Below are positions 49,614 through 57,774 of a DNA stretch of 64,000 bases, in pieces (the first letter of the stretch is position 1; the number at the start of each line of letters is the position of its first letter). The DNA is from Modestobacter italicus. Its GTDB lineage: Bacteria; Actinomycetota; Actinomycetes; Mycobacteriales; Geodermatophilaceae. The stretch is taken from contig NC_017955.1 in assembly GCF_000306785.1 (NCBI RefSeq), positions 4,836,001 to 4,900,000 of the forward strand, written 5' to 3'. The notes below the pieces were generated by a model. It searched no databases, had not been told where the DNA came from, and saw only the letters and a list, made by a program, of their open reading frames with translations. Both the position numbers and the translations under genes were made by a program.

Positions 49614-50104
49614 GCGAGCTCCCCGCCGACGCCCGGGCGGTCGTCGTCACCGCCTCCAACCGCGCCTCCGCCGGGGTCTACCCCGACCGCAGCGGGCAGG
49701 CGCTGGCCGAGGGGCTGCAGGCGCTCGGCTTCACCGTCGACGGCCCGCACGTGTGCCGCGACGAGGTCGCGGGCCTCAGCGAGGTGCTCCGCGAGGCGGT
49801 CGCCTCGGGCGCCGACGTCGTCCTGACCACCGGCGGGACCGGGCTCTCCCCCACCGACGTCATGCCCGAGGCGACCCGCCAGGTCCTCGAGCGCGAGGCC
49901 CCCGGCATCGCCGAGGCGGTCCGCCGGTACGGCGAGGGGAAGGTCCCCACGTCGGTGCTCTCCCGCGGCATCGCCGGCACCGCCGGCCGGACGCTGATCG
50001 TCAACCTGCCCGGCTCCACCGGCGGCGTCCGCGACGGCCTGGCGGTGCTCGGCCCGCTGCTCCCCCACGTCGTCACCCAGCTCCGCGGCGGCGACCACGG
50101 CTGA
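49610..50104 (+). CDS. mog: MogA/MoaB-family molybdopterin adenylyltransferase
   Basis: Activates molybdopterin by adenylation. The 164-residue protein has VVTASNRASAGVYPDRSG, VLTTGGTGLSPTDVMPEAT, SRGIAGTAGRTLIVNLPGST. GTG 49610 overlaps the moaC stop. The TGA forms part of the left arm of a terminator that an IS has split. Confidence 0.95.
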   Translation: MSELPADARAVVVTASNRASAGVYPDRSGQALAEGLQALGFTVDGPHVCRDEVAGLSEVLREAVASGADVVLTTGGTGLSPTDVMPEATRQVLEREAPGIAEAVRRYGEGKVPTSVLSRGIAGTAGRTLIVNLPGSTGGVRDGLAVLGPLLPHVVTQLRGGDHG

Positions 50105-50118
50105 GTGGAGTGCCACGG
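50101..50118. terminator. Left arm of the mog/fdhD bidirectional terminator (split by IS)
   Basis: CTGAGTGGAGTGCCACGG contains the mog stop codon and is exactly complementary to CCGTGGCACTCCACTCAG at 51467-51484, which contains the fdhD stop. Before the insertion these formed an 18-bp hairpin with the duplicated 14-mer as loop. Confidence 0.88.
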
Positions 50119-50132
50119 CGCGGTTCCCGCGC
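50119..50132 (+). repeat. Target-site duplication, left copy
   Basis: CGCGGTTCCCGCGC, identical to 51453-51466 on the other side of the element; a 14-bp direct repeat produced on insertion. The 14-mer is itself nearly palindromic. Confidence 0.88.
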
Positions 50133-50182
50133 TGTTCTGTCTCCGGACATGTGTCGCACTGATGTCTCAGGACATCTGTCGC
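50133..50182 (+). repeat. IS terminal inverted repeat, left
   Basis: Begins TGTTCTGTCTCCGGACATGT and contains a second related copy with ATGTCTCAGGACATCTGTCGC ending at 50182. Pairs with 51402-51452. Confidence 0.88.
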
Positions 50183-50189
50183 AGATGGG

Positions 50190-51373
50190 CTATGCCGCTG
50201 TGAGTGTGGCGTAGCGCTTGGTCGGGTCCAGGGTCAGCTGGCCGATCAGCTGGCCGCCCAGGGCGTGGAAGCTGACGTGGCTGCCGTTGACCAGGGCGGT
50301 GATCTCGGTGCCGCCGTGGCGGGCGCCCAGGCGGATCAGGTGAGCGCCGAGGGTGACCGTGCCGTGCGGGATGACGGTGAGCCGGTGAACGGTGGCGTCG
50401 GTCTGCAGCGGTAGCTGCGCCGGCCCGCCGTGCACCGGCGCACTCCTCCAGGCCTGCTGCGGGGTGGTGGCGACCGCGGAGTGCCGGCGGCGGGTGTTGT
50501 AGTGGGCGCGGACGGTGTCCAGCCGGGTCTGCAGCTCCGCCGCTGAGGCGGCGGGGCCGGTGAAGAAGTGGCCGAGCAGCTTGTCCGCGGTCTGGTGCAG
50601 CCGCTCGCACTTGCCCAGCGTCTGGGGGTGGTAGGGGCTGGAGTGGATCAACCGGGATCCGGCGGCGATGACGGTGGCGGCGAACCGGCCCGGCCGGGTC
50701 AGGTTGGCCTGCCCGATCCGGCCGGTGAACGCCGAGCCGTTGTCGGCCAGCACCAGCCCGGGTGCACCGAACTCGGTGATCGCGCCGGTCAGCGCGGTGA
50801 TCGCGGCCGCGGTGGTCTCAAGCGCGGGCGCCAATGGGAGGCCACCCAGAGCCGGGAGCAGTCATCGATGATGTCGATGGCCACCACCACGCTGCCATCG
50901 GCGAGGGTGTGCTCGGTCCCATCGATCTGGAAGCAGTCCTGCGGCCGGGGGTAGGCGAACCGCCGCCAGGACGACTTAGGCCGCTTGACCGGGTTGCGCG
51001 CCAGGAGGTCCTGGCGGCCCAGTACGCGGTTGATCGTGGCCCGCGCCGGCACCGCCGCCCCGGTCGGCCACCCCGGCAGCGCAACCGCCGCGACCAGGGC
51101 GGCGTGGATGTTGTCCGCCCCGTTGTCGGGCTTGAGTTCCTCGCGCAGCGCCACGATCCGGGTGACCAGCCATTCCGGTGTGCCCGCCGGTGAGCTCAGC
51201 GGCCGCCGAGAACGCTCACTCCACGCGCCCTCGGCGACCACCCGCGCCCGATGCCGGTAGAACGTCCGCTCGTTCACACCGTTGAGCCGACACCACTCGG
51301 CGACGTTCTCGATCGGCATCCCGACCTGCAACGTCGCATCCAGCAGCTTCATGACTGCCGCTCGCTTCCCCAC
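50190..51373 (-). pseudogene. IS481-family transposase, frameshifted
   Basis: The N-terminal part (51373-50789) has a helix-turn-helix (VAEWCRLNGVNERTFYRHRA), SERSRRPLSSPAGTPEW and the first catalytic Asp in CFQIDGTEH. The C-terminal part (50834-50190) has the second Asp in VLADNGSAFTG and the Glu region HPQTLGKCERLHQTADKLL. The two frames overlap around CAT-TGG-CGC; a single missing G would restore SHWAPALE. No slippery heptamer is seen, so a real frameshift is more likely than programmed shifting. GTG 51373. Confidence 0.88.
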
Positions 51374-51401
51374 ACCACCTCAACGGCAGCGTGATGATCA
51401 A

Positions 51402-51452
51402 GCGACAGATGTCATGAGACTCCTGGACTGACACATGTCCTGAGACTGAACA
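51402..51452 (-). repeat. IS terminal inverted repeat, right
   Basis: Read on the minus strand from 51452: TGTTCAGTCTCAGGACATGT, then a second copy AGTCTCATGACATCTGTCGC. Matches the left end except for scattered differences in the spacer between the two 19-mers. Confidence 0.88.
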
Positions 51453-51466
51453 CGCGGTTCCCGCGC
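51453..51466 (+). repeat. Target-site duplication, right copy
   Basis: CGCGGTTCCCGCGC, identical to 50119-50132. Confidence 0.88.
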
Positions 51467-51484
51467 CCGTGGCACTCCACTCAG
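51467..51484. terminator. Right arm of the mog/fdhD bidirectional terminator
   Basis: CCGTGGCACTCCACTCAG, perfect complement of 50101-50118. With the IS in between, the arms are 1348 bp apart and the hairpin can no longer fold co-transcriptionally. Confidence 0.88.
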
Positions 51485-52308
51485 TCCAGGACGAGGCGTT
51501 CGGGGTGGGTGTAGACGTTGCAGCCGTCGCCGCGGAGGAAGCCGATCAGGGTGATGCCGACGTCGGCGGCCAGCTCCACGGCCAGCGAGCTGGGGGCGGA
51601 CACCGCGGCCAGCACCGGCACCGCCGCCATCGCCGCCTTCTGGGTCAGCTCGAACGACGACCGCCCGCTGACCATCAGCACGTGCCCGGCGAGCGGGACG
51701 CGCCCCTCGCGGACGGCGTCACCGACGACCTTGTCCACCGCATTGTGCCGGCCGACGTCCTCGCGCAGCGCGACCAGCTCGCCGCCCGCGGTGAACAGCC
51801 CCGCGGCGTGCAGTCCGCCGGTCTTGTCGAAGACCTGCTGGGCGGCGCGCAGCCGGTCGGGCAGGCCGAGCAGCGTCTCCAGCGTGAGCCGGGTGCCGTC
51901 CGCGGCCACGTCGTAGGCGGTCTTCGTGCGGATCGCGTCGATGCTGGCCTTGCCGCACACCCCGCAGGAGCTCGAGGTGTAGAAGTTCCGGTCCAGCGCG
52001 GTGTCCGGCGCCTCGACGCCGGGGGCCAGGTCGACGTCGACCACGTTGTAGGTGTTGCGCCCCTCGTCGTCGACCGAGTTGCAGTACCGGAGCCCGGCGA
52101 TGTCGGCGGCCGAGGAGATCACGCCCTCGGTGGCGAGGAAGCCGTGCACCAGGTCGAAGTCGTCACCCGGGGTGCGCATCGTCACCGCGAGCGGTGTGCC
52201 GCCGAGCCGGATCTCCAGCGGCTCCTCGGAGGCGACCGTGTCCGGGCGTCGGGTGTGCACGGGTCCACGGATCCGCAGCACCGGGGTGCGGCTGGTGACT
52301 CTTCCCAC
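51481..52308 (-). CDS. fdhD: Formate dehydrogenase accessory sulfurtransferase FdhD
   Basis: Transfers sulphur to the molybdenum cofactor of formate dehydrogenase. The 275-residue protein has EEPLEIRLGGTPLAVTMRTP, the paired Cys in SSSCGVCGKASIDAI, EDVGRHNAVDKVVG and SGRSSFELTQKAAM. GTG 52308 is chosen because upstream in-frame residues do not resemble the family. No formate dehydrogenase gene is in the window. Divergent from mobA with a 41-bp gap. Confidence 0.96.
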   Translation of the reverse strand: MGRVTSRTPVLRIRGPVHTRRPDTVASEEPLEIRLGGTPLAVTMRTPGDDFDLVHGFLATEGVISSAADIAGLRYCNSVDDEGRNTYNVVDVDLAPGVEAPDTALDRNFYTSSSCGVCGKASIDAIRTKTAYDVAADGTRLTLETLLGLPDRLRAAQQVFDKTGGLHAAGLFTAGGELVALREDVGRHNAVDKVVGDAVREGRVPLAGHVLMVSGRSSFELTQKAAMAAVPVLAAVSAPSSLAVELAADVGITLIGFLRGDGCNVYTHPERLVLD

Positions 52309-52326
52309 GCGGCAGACGGTACTCAC

Positions 52327-52342
52327 CGGTAGCGACCTACCG
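52327..52342. promoter_or_regulatory. Inverted repeat between fdhD and mobA (candidate operator)
   Basis: CGGTAG-CGAC-CTACCG, a perfect 6-bp inverted repeat in the 41-bp divergent gap; a wider ACGGTA...TACCGT pair surrounds it. Position suggests joint control of both genes. Confidence 0.4.
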
Positions 52343-52349
52343 TTCCGGC

Positions 52350-52943
52350 ATGAGCTCGCTGCCACCCTTCGCCGCGGTCGTCCTGGCCGGCGGCAAGGCG
52401 GCCCGGCTGGGCGGCCGGCCGAAGCCGCAGCTGGAGGTCGGTGGGCGCACGATGCTCGACAGCGTCCTGGCCGCCCTGGACGGCGCCGCGCCCCGCGTCG
52501 TCGTCGGGCCGCCGCAGCCGGTGCCGGCCGGCGTGCTGCTGGTGCGCGAGTCCCCGCCCGGTGGAGGACCGGTGCCGGCGTTGGCCGCGGGGCTGGTCGC
52601 TGCCGGGGACGCCGAGGTCGTCGCGGTGCTCGCCGCCGACCTCCCGTTCGTGACCGTCGACGTGGTCACCGCCCTGCGCGAGCGGCTGACCGGCGACGGG
52701 GTGCTCGTCGTCGACGACACGGGCCGGGACCAGCTGCTGCTCGGCGTCTGGCGCACCGCCGTGCTCCGCGCAGCCACCGCCGGCGCCCGGCCGCACGCCC
52801 CGCTGCGCGGGGTGCTCGCCCCGCTGGCGGTCCGCCGCTACCGACCCGTCGTCAAGGGGGGCTCCCCCGCCCCGTGGACCGACTGCGACACCCCCTCAGG
52901 GGTCGCCCGCGCCCGGGCCGTCCGGCCGCCCGCGCACGGCTGA
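52350..52943 (+). CDS. mobA: Molybdenum cofactor guanylyltransferase MobA-like
   Basis: A 197-residue nucleotidyltransferase: AAVVLAGGKAARLGGRPKPQ (the LAGGxSxRMGxxK signature with variations), LAADLPFVTVDVV with the metal-binding Asp, and PWTDCDTPSGVARAR near the end. It probably attaches GMP to molybdopterin (or CMP in MocA-like relatives). Forms the Moco group with fdhD, moeA, moaC and mog. Confidence 0.9.
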   Translation: MSSLPPFAAVVLAGGKAARLGGRPKPQLEVGGRTMLDSVLAALDGAAPRVVVGPPQPVPAGVLLVRESPPGGGPVPALAAGLVAAGDAEVVAVLAADLPFVTVDVVTALRERLTGDGVLVVDDTGRDQLLLGVWRTAVLRAATAGARPHAPLRGVLAPLAVRRYRPVVKGGSPAPWTDCDTPSGVARARAVRPPAHG

Positions 52944-52989
52944 GCGTTGCCGGGTGTGGCACCGGGCGCCGGTGGGGTAGCCCGCTGTC

Positions 52990-53652
52990 ATGCGCGTCGT
53001 CATCGCAGGAGCCCATGGTCAGGTCGCCCGCCGTCTGGGCCGGTTGCTCAGCAGCCGGGGCGACTCCGTCGCCGGCATCGTCCGCAACCCGGACCACCGC
53101 GCGGACCTCGAGTCCGACGGCGTCGAGCCGGTCGTGCTCGACCTGGAGCAGGCGTCGGTCGAGGACGTCGCCGCCGTGGTCCGGGGAGCCGACGCGGTCG
53201 TCTTCGCGGCGGGCGGCGGCCCCAGCAGCGGGGTCGAGCGCAAGCACACGGTCGACCGCGGCGCGGCGCTGCTGCTGGCCGACGCGGCGGAGGCCGCCGG
53301 GGTCCGCCGGTACCTGCTGGTCTCCTCGATCGGGGTCGAGCAGGCCCGCCAGGGCACGCCGCCGGGCATGGACCCGCAGTTCGCCGCCTACCTGCAGGCC
53401 AAGCTGGCCGCGGAGGACCACATCCTGCCGCGCCCCGGTCTGGACACGACCATCGTGCGACCCGGCGGGCTGACCGACGACCCGGGCACCGGCCGGGTGA
53501 CGCTGCGGCACGGTGTGGAGCGGGGGCAGGTGCCGCGGGACGACGTCGCCGCCGTGCTGGCCGAGGTGCTGGCCGCCGACAAGTGGGGCGAGGTCGTCGA
53601 GCTGGTCAGCGGGGACACCCCGATCGCCGACGCCGTCGCCTCCCTCACCTGA
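52990..53652 (+). CDS. NAD(P)-binding atypical SDR (NmrA/YwnB-like)
   Basis: A 220-residue Rossmann protein: VVIAGAHGQVARRLGRLLSS (GxxGxxG variant), VVFAAGGGPSSGV, YLLVSSIGVE, YLQAKLAAEDHI and TIVRPGGLTDDPGTG. It belongs to the SDR_a5-type group of NAD(P)H-binding proteins such as YwnB; the usual YxxxK is present as YLQAK. Substrate unknown. Confidence 0.88.
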   Translation: MRVVIAGAHGQVARRLGRLLSSRGDSVAGIVRNPDHRADLESDGVEPVVLDLEQASVEDVAAVVRGADAVVFAAGGGPSSGVERKHTVDRGAALLLADAAEAAGVRRYLLVSSIGVEQARQGTPPGMDPQFAAYLQAKLAAEDHILPRPGLDTTIVRPGGLTDDPGTGRVTLRHGVERGQVPRDDVAAVLAEVLAADKWGEVVELVSGDTPIADAVASLT

Positions 53653-53661
53653 CCGCCTCGG

Positions 53662-54057
53662 TCACCCGCCCGGCCAGGGTGGCGGGGTGGCCGGGCAGCC
53701 CTCCTCGTTCGCCACGTAGACGTACTCGTCCGGCGCGGGCGGGTGGTAGGGCCCGTCGGTGGGGACGCCCTCGTTGGCGGCGCCCCGCCGGACGCCGTCC
53801 ACGTAGATCTGCACCCCGCCCAGCGGCACCTCGGCGGTGAAGGCGGCACCCCGGTCCACGACCCCGCTGGCGACCACGGTGGAACCCTGGCGGAACTCCA
53901 CCCGGACCGGGTCGCCGTCGGGGCCGTCGCTCGAGGTGCCCTGGCAGTAGGCCACGAGCTGCACGCGGGGGCCGTCCGACGACCCGCACCCGGCGAGCGC
54001 CGCCAGGCAGAGCAGCAGCACGGGCAGGGCCGTGCCGGCGGCACGCGGTGCGGTCAT
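53662..54057 (-). CDS. Small exported lipoprotein of unknown function
   Basis: A 131-residue protein with a type II signal peptide (ALPVLLLCLAALAGC, lipobox LAGC, Cys near residue 24) and a beta-rich mature part with VQLVAYCQGTSSDG and EVPLGGVQIYVDGVRR. It converges with the SDR gene (9 nt between stops). No family recognised. Confidence 0.7.
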   Translation of the reverse strand: MTAPRAAGTALPVLLLCLAALAGCGSSDGPRVQLVAYCQGTSSDGPDGDPVRVEFRQGSTVVASGVVDRGAAFTAEVPLGGVQIYVDGVRRGAANEGVPTDGPYHPPAPDEYVYVANEEGCPATPPPWPGG

Positions 54058-54109
54058 GACCGGGGACCCTAGGGCGCTGACCGGCGCGCCGGCGGTCGCC
54101 GCACCCGGG

Positions 54110-55000
54110 TCAGCTCCGCTTGGCCCGGGTGACCAGGGCGCGGGCGGCCAGCTCGTCGTCCGGCGGGTAGTCGACCCGGACGAGGGTGAGGCCGCCGGCC
54201 GGTGCCACCGGGACGTCGTTCGCCCGGCTGGTCATGCTGAGCAGGGAGGCGGGCCAGCCGGCCGGACGGCGTCCCTCGCCCACCGCGATGAGCGCGCCCA
54301 CCAGGCTGCGCACCATCGAGTGGCAGAACGCGTCGGCCGAGGCGCGCACCTCGATGACCGGGCCCGCGCGGCGCACGTCCAGGTCCAGCAGGGTGCGGAT
54401 GGTCGTGGCACCCTCGCGCCGCCGGCAGAAGGCGGCGAAGTCGTGCTGGCCGAGCAGCAGCGCCGCGGCCACCCGCATGGCGGAGGCGTCCAGCCGGCGT
54501 GACCAGGCGGCCGTGTCCGCCCGGCGCAGGGGTGGTGGTCCGGAGTCGGCGTCGGTCAGCCGGTAGACGTAGTGCCGGGCCAGGGCGGCGAACCGGGCGT
54601 CGAACTCGGGGCGGACCACGCGGGCGCCGGTCACGGCCACGTCCGGCGGCAGGACCCCGCGCAGCCGGCGCAGCAACCGGCTCTCGTGCGCCGCGAAGAG
54701 CTCGGCCGGCAGGTCGGTGTGCGCGACCTGGCCGACGGCGTGCACGCCCGCGTCGGTGCGGCCGGCCACGGTCAGGTCGACGTCGTGCCGCAGCACCGTG
54801 GCCAGCCCGAGCTCCAGCTCGCCCTGGACGGTGCGCTGACCGGGCTGGCGGGCCCAGCCGTGCAGCGCCGTGCCGTCGTAGCTGATCTCCAGCCGGACGC
54901 GGACGAGCCCGCCACCGGTAGCGGTGGCGGGCTCGTCGACGTGCGGGTGCTCCACGGAGCGGACCGTCAGGAGACGGTCGAGGTCACTTGGGGTCGACAT
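54110..55000 (-). CDS. truA: tRNA pseudouridine synthase TruA
   Basis: Makes pseudouridine at tRNA positions 38-40. Core motifs: [20 protein letters not shown], catalytic Asp in [33 protein letters not shown] and [17 protein letters not shown]. Start uncertain: ATG 55000 overlaps the rplQ end by 17 nt and gives 296 residues; GTG 54955 is an alternative. No start codon lies between the hairpin at 54902-54937 and the conserved core, so that hairpin is inside the coding region whichever start is used. Confidence 0.92.
   Translation of the reverse strand: MSTPSDLDRLLTVRSVEHPHVDEPATATGGGLVRVRLEISYDGTALHGWARQPGQRTVQGELELGLATVLRHDVDLTVAGRTDAGVHAVGQVAHTDLPAELFAAHESRLLRRLRGVLPPDVAVTGARVVRPEFDARFAALARHYVYRLTDADSGPPPLRRADTAAWSRRLDASAMRVAAALLLGQHDFAAFCRRREGATTIRTLLDLDVRRAGPVIEVRASADAFCHSMVRSLVGALIAVGEGRRPAGWPASLLSMTSRANDVPVAPAGGLTLVRVDYPPDDELAARALVTRAKRS
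54902..54937 (-). terminator. Strong hairpin within the 5' coding region of truA
   Basis: GACGAGCCCGCCACCG, loop GTAG, CGGTGGCGGGCTCGTC: a perfect 16-bp stem. It lies 47 nt after the rplQ stop, where a terminator of the ribosomal operon would be expected, yet truA must be translated across it. Confidence 0.75.
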
Positions 55001-55778
55001 CGGGCTCGCCGCCGGGGGCGTGCGTGCCGGCGGTCGCGGCGTCGCTGAGCTCGGCGGCCTCGACCTCGGCAGCGGCCGCGGCGGCCACGTCGGGGCTGAG
55101 CGACGGGTCGTCGACGACGGCCAGGTTCTCGGCGGCCGGCTCCGGGGTGACGTCGCCGTCGTCCTGGCGCTCGCCGTCGGGGTTGAAGACGTCGGTGACG
55201 ACGGCCTGCCCCTCCTCGAGCCCCTCGGCGTCGGCCACGACGGCCGGGCTGGTGTCGCCACCGGGGCCGGTGGTGACGTCGTCGTCGGTCAGGCCGGGCT
55301 CGGTCGCGTCGGCGGTGACCTCACCGGCGGCGGAGGCGGCACCGGCACCGACGGCGGAGGCCCCGGCGAACCGGGTGCCACGGGCGCGCTCAGCCTCGCC
55401 GACGGCCTGCTGGGCCACCGTCAGGGCCTCGACGAGCTCGATGACGGCCATCGGCGCGTTGTCGCCCTTGCGGGGACCGACCTTGACGATGCGCGTGTAG
55501 CCACCGGGCCGGTTCTCGTAGCGCGGGCCGATCTCGGCGAACAGGTGGTGGACGACGTCCTTGTCGCGGATCACCGTCATCACCTGCCGACGGGCGTGCA
55601 GGTCGCCGCGCTTGGCGAAGGTCACCAGCTTCTCGGCGTACGGCCGGAGCCGCTTGGCCTTGGCCTCGGTCGTGGTGATCCGCCCGTGCTCGAACAGCGA
55701 GGTGGCCAGGTTGGCCAGCATCAGCCGCTCGTGCGACGGGGACCCGCCGAGACGGGGACCCTTGGTGGGGGTGGGCAT
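54984..55778 (-). CDS. rplQ: 50S ribosomal protein L17 with long acidic C-terminal extension
   Basis: Residues 1-118 are canonical L17 ([56 protein letters not shown]). A further 145 residues, rich in Ala, Asp, Glu, Gly and Thr, follow, giving 264 in total against about 120 in most bacteria and about 180 in mycobacteria. The tail has no recognisable domain and is probably disordered. Last gene of rpsD-rpoA-rplQ. Confidence 0.96.
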   Translation of the reverse strand: MPTPTKGPRLGGSPSHERLMLANLATSLFEHGRITTTEAKAKRLRPYAEKLVTFAKRGDLHARRQVMTVIRDKDVVHHLFAEIGPRYENRPGGYTRIVKVGPRKGDNAPMAVIELVEALTVAQQAVGEAERARGTRFAGASAVGAGAASAAGEVTADATEPGLTDDDVTTGPGGDTSPAVVADAEGLEEGQAVVTDVFNPDGERQDDGDVTPEPAAENLAVVDDPSLSPDVAAAAAAEVEAAELSDAATAGTHAPGGEPDVDPK

Positions 55779-55855
55779 GTCGGTCCTTCCTCAGGCGGCC
55801 GGGCGGGCGTGTGCCGGCTGCGTCGTCCATCGCGGTGCTGCGTCGTGCTGGTGTG

Positions 55856-55884
55856 TCCCGGGGCCAGTGTGACTGGCCCCGGGA
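55856..55884 (-). terminator. Hairpin between rpoA and rplQ
   Basis: TCCCGGGGCCAG, loop TGTGA, CTGGCCCCGGGA: a perfect 12-bp stem immediately downstream of the repeat element that follows rpoA. Two hairpins in tandem precede rplQ, suggesting attenuation or RNA processing between rpoA and rplQ. Confidence 0.7.
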
Positions 55885-55885
55885 C

Positions 55886-55942
55886 GGCCCCGCTGCAGGG
55901 GCCCTCCGCGAGCGTGCGAGCGGTGGGGGCAGCGGGGTCCTT
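55886..55942 (-). repeat. 3'-end hairpin repeat element, copy 8 (after rpoA)
   Basis: On the rpoA strand TGA, two bases, AAGGACCCCGCTGCCCCCAC, inner CGCTCGCACGCTCGCGG, then AGGGCCCCTGCAGCGGGGCC. Outer stem as in copy 2. Confidence 0.88.
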
Positions 55943-55944
55943 GC

Positions 55945-57012
55945 TCAGAGCTGCTCGGTCTCCTGGTACGCGGTCTCGTCGTACGTGGCCGGGTCGCCGT
56001 AGCTGGCGTCGCCCTGGTAGGCGTCGGTCTCGTAGCCCTCGTCGTAGCTCTCCACCGAGGTGGGGACGAACCCGGGCGGGCTGTCCTTGAGCGCCAGGCC
56101 CATCGCCGCGAGCTTCAGCTTGACCTCGTCGATCGACTTGGCACCGAAGTTGCGGATGTCGAGCAGGTCGGCCTCCGAGCGGGTGACGAGCTCCCCGACG
56201 GTGTGCACGCCCTCGCGCTTGAGGCAGTTGTAGGACCGGACGGTGAGGTCCATGTCCTCGATCGGCATCGAGAAGTTCGCGATGTCGGCGGCCTCGGACG
56301 GGCTGGGCCCGACCTCGATGCCCTCGGCGTCGACGTTCAGCTCGCGCAGCAGGCCGAACAGCTCCACCAGGGTGGACCCGGCGCTGGCGATCGCGTCCCG
56401 GGGCTCCATCGAGGGCTTGGTCTCGACGTCGACCACGAGGCGGTCGAAGTCGGTGCGCTGCTCGACGCGGGTCGCCTCGACCGCGTAGGTCACCTTGAGC
56501 ACCGGGGAGTAGATCGAGTCGACGGGGATGCGACCGATCTCCTGGCCGGGCTGCTTGTTCTGGGTGGCCGGCACGTAGCCGCGGCCGCGCTCGACGACCA
56601 GCTCGATCTCGAGCCGGCCCTTCGCGTTCAGCGTGGCGATGTGCAGGTCGGGGTTGTGCACCTCGACACCGGCCGGGGGCGCGATGTCGGCGGCGGTGAC
56701 CTCACCCGGGCCCTGCTTGCGGAGGTACATGGTCACCGGCTCGTCGGAGTCGGAGCTGACCACGAGGCCCTTGAGGTTCAGGATGATCTCGGTGACGTCC
56801 TCCTTGACGCCCGGCACGGTGGTGAACTCGTGCAGGGTGCCCTCGATGCGGATGCTGGTGACAGCAGCGCCGGGGATCGAGGACAGCAGGGTGCGACGCA
56901 GCGAGTTGCCGAGGGTGTAGCCGAAGCCCGGCTCGAGCGGCTCGATGACGAACCGGGAGCGCTGGGCGTCGATCGTCTCCTCGGTGAGGGTCGGACGCTG
57001 TGCGATGAGCAT
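55945..57012 (-). CDS. rpoA: DNA-directed RNA polymerase alpha subunit
   Basis: Assembly platform of RNA polymerase. The 355-residue protein has the N-terminal dimerisation domain ([35 protein letters not shown]), [10 protein letters not shown], and a C-terminal alphaCTD ([39 protein letters not shown]). The last 40 residues are Tyr/Asp/Glu-rich ([13 protein letters not shown]). ATG 57012. Confidence 0.98.
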   Translation of the reverse strand: MLIAQRPTLTEETIDAQRSRFVIEPLEPGFGYTLGNSLRRTLLSSIPGAAVTSIRIEGTLHEFTTVPGVKEDVTEIILNLKGLVVSSDSDEPVTMYLRKQGPGEVTAADIAPPAGVEVHNPDLHIATLNAKGRLEIELVVERGRGYVPATQNKQPGQEIGRIPVDSIYSPVLKVTYAVEATRVEQRTDFDRLVVDVETKPSMEPRDAIASAGSTLVELFGLLRELNVDAEGIEVGPSPSEAADIANFSMPIEDMDLTVRSYNCLKREGVHTVGELVTRSEADLLDIRNFGAKSIDEVKLKLAAMGLALKDSPPGFVPTSVESYDEGYETDAYQGDASYGDPATYDETAYQETEQL

Positions 57013-57071
57013 GGTGGATCTCCTTCGTGTCCTCCGGCACCCGCCATATGACGCCGTGAGGGGGTGGTGCC

Positions 57072-57103
57072 GGCGGGGCGGACATCTGTCCACCCGCCCC
57101 GCC
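57072..57103 (-). terminator. Hairpin between rpsD and rpoA
   Basis: GGCGGGGCGG (57072-57081) pairs with CCGCCCCGCC (57094-57103) across a 12-nt loop. Intra-operonic; a partial terminator or processing site rather than an operon end. Confidence 0.6.
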
Positions 57104-57112
57104 GTCGTGCTG

Positions 57113-57739
57113 CTACTTCGAGTAGAGCTCCACGATCAGCTGCTCCTGGACCGGGGTGTCGATCACCTGACGGGCCGGGATGTTGTGCACCAGCACGCGC
57201 AGCTGGGTGCTGATGACCTCGAGCCACGGCGGCACCGGACGGGAGCCGGCCTTGGCCTGGGCCACCTGGAACGGGACCATCTCGGCCGACTTCGCGGCGA
57301 CCTCGACGATGTCGTTCGCGGTCACGCGGTAGGACGGGATGTCCACCTTGCGGCCGTTGACCTTGATGTGGCCGTGCCGCACCAGCTGGCGCGACATGTC
57401 GCGGGACTCGGCGAAGCCGGCCCGGTAGACCACGTTGTCGAGGCGCGACTCGAGGATCTGCAGCAGGACCTCACCGGTCTTGCCCGACTTCTTGTTGGCC
57501 TCTTCGTAGTACCCGCGGAACTGCTTCTCCAGCACGCCGTAGATGCGGCGGGCCTTCTGCTTCTCGCGGAGCTGCAGCAGGTACTCGCTGTCCTTCGTGC
57601 GACCCCGGCCGTGCTCGCCCGGCGGGTAGGGCCGGATCTCGATCGGGCACTTCGGGGACTCGCACTTGCTGCCCTTGAGGAACAGCTTCATCTTCTCGCG
57701 CCGGCAGAGGCGGCAATCGGCTCCGGTGTAACGGGCCAC
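57113..57739 (-). CDS. rpsD: 30S ribosomal protein S4 (zinc-binding C+ form)
   Basis: A 208-residue primary 16S-binding protein. The N-terminus [20 protein letters not shown] and CESPKCPIE supplies four Cys (C9, C12, C26, C31), the zinc-binding version; the S4 RNA-binding domain follows ([40 protein letters not shown]). In other actinobacteria a Cys-less paralogue may replace it under zinc starvation; none is seen here. Confidence 0.98.
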   Translation of the reverse strand: MARYTGADCRLCRREKMKLFLKGSKCESPKCPIEIRPYPPGEHGRGRTKDSEYLLQLREKQKARRIYGVLEKQFRGYYEEANKKSGKTGEVLLQILESRLDNVVYRAGFAESRDMSRQLVRHGHIKVNGRKVDIPSYRVTANDIVEVAAKSAEMVPFQVAQAKAGSRPVPPWLEVISTQLRVLVHNIPARQVIDTPVQEQLIVELYSK

Positions 57740-57774
57740 GTCAAATACTCCTGTTTCGTCTCGTCAGTGACCGG

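Larger units (their letters stand above)
50133..51452 (-). mobile_element. IS481-like insertion sequence, 1320 bp, frameshifted
   Basis: Bounded by TGTTC...GAACA ends, with 50-nt imperfect terminal inverted repeats and 14-bp target-site duplications. One transposase gene on the minus strand, broken by a one-base shift near 50832. Each end contains two copies of a GTCTCAGGACATSTGTCGC-like 19-mer, presumably transposase binding sites. It sits in the loop of the terminator shared by mog and fdhD. Confidence 0.93.

Noticed and set aside
50789-50834. Programmed -1 frameshift in the IS transposase
   Set aside because: No X-XXY-YYZ slippery heptamer or downstream pseudoknot was seen; one inserted G restores the domain, so a mutation is simpler.
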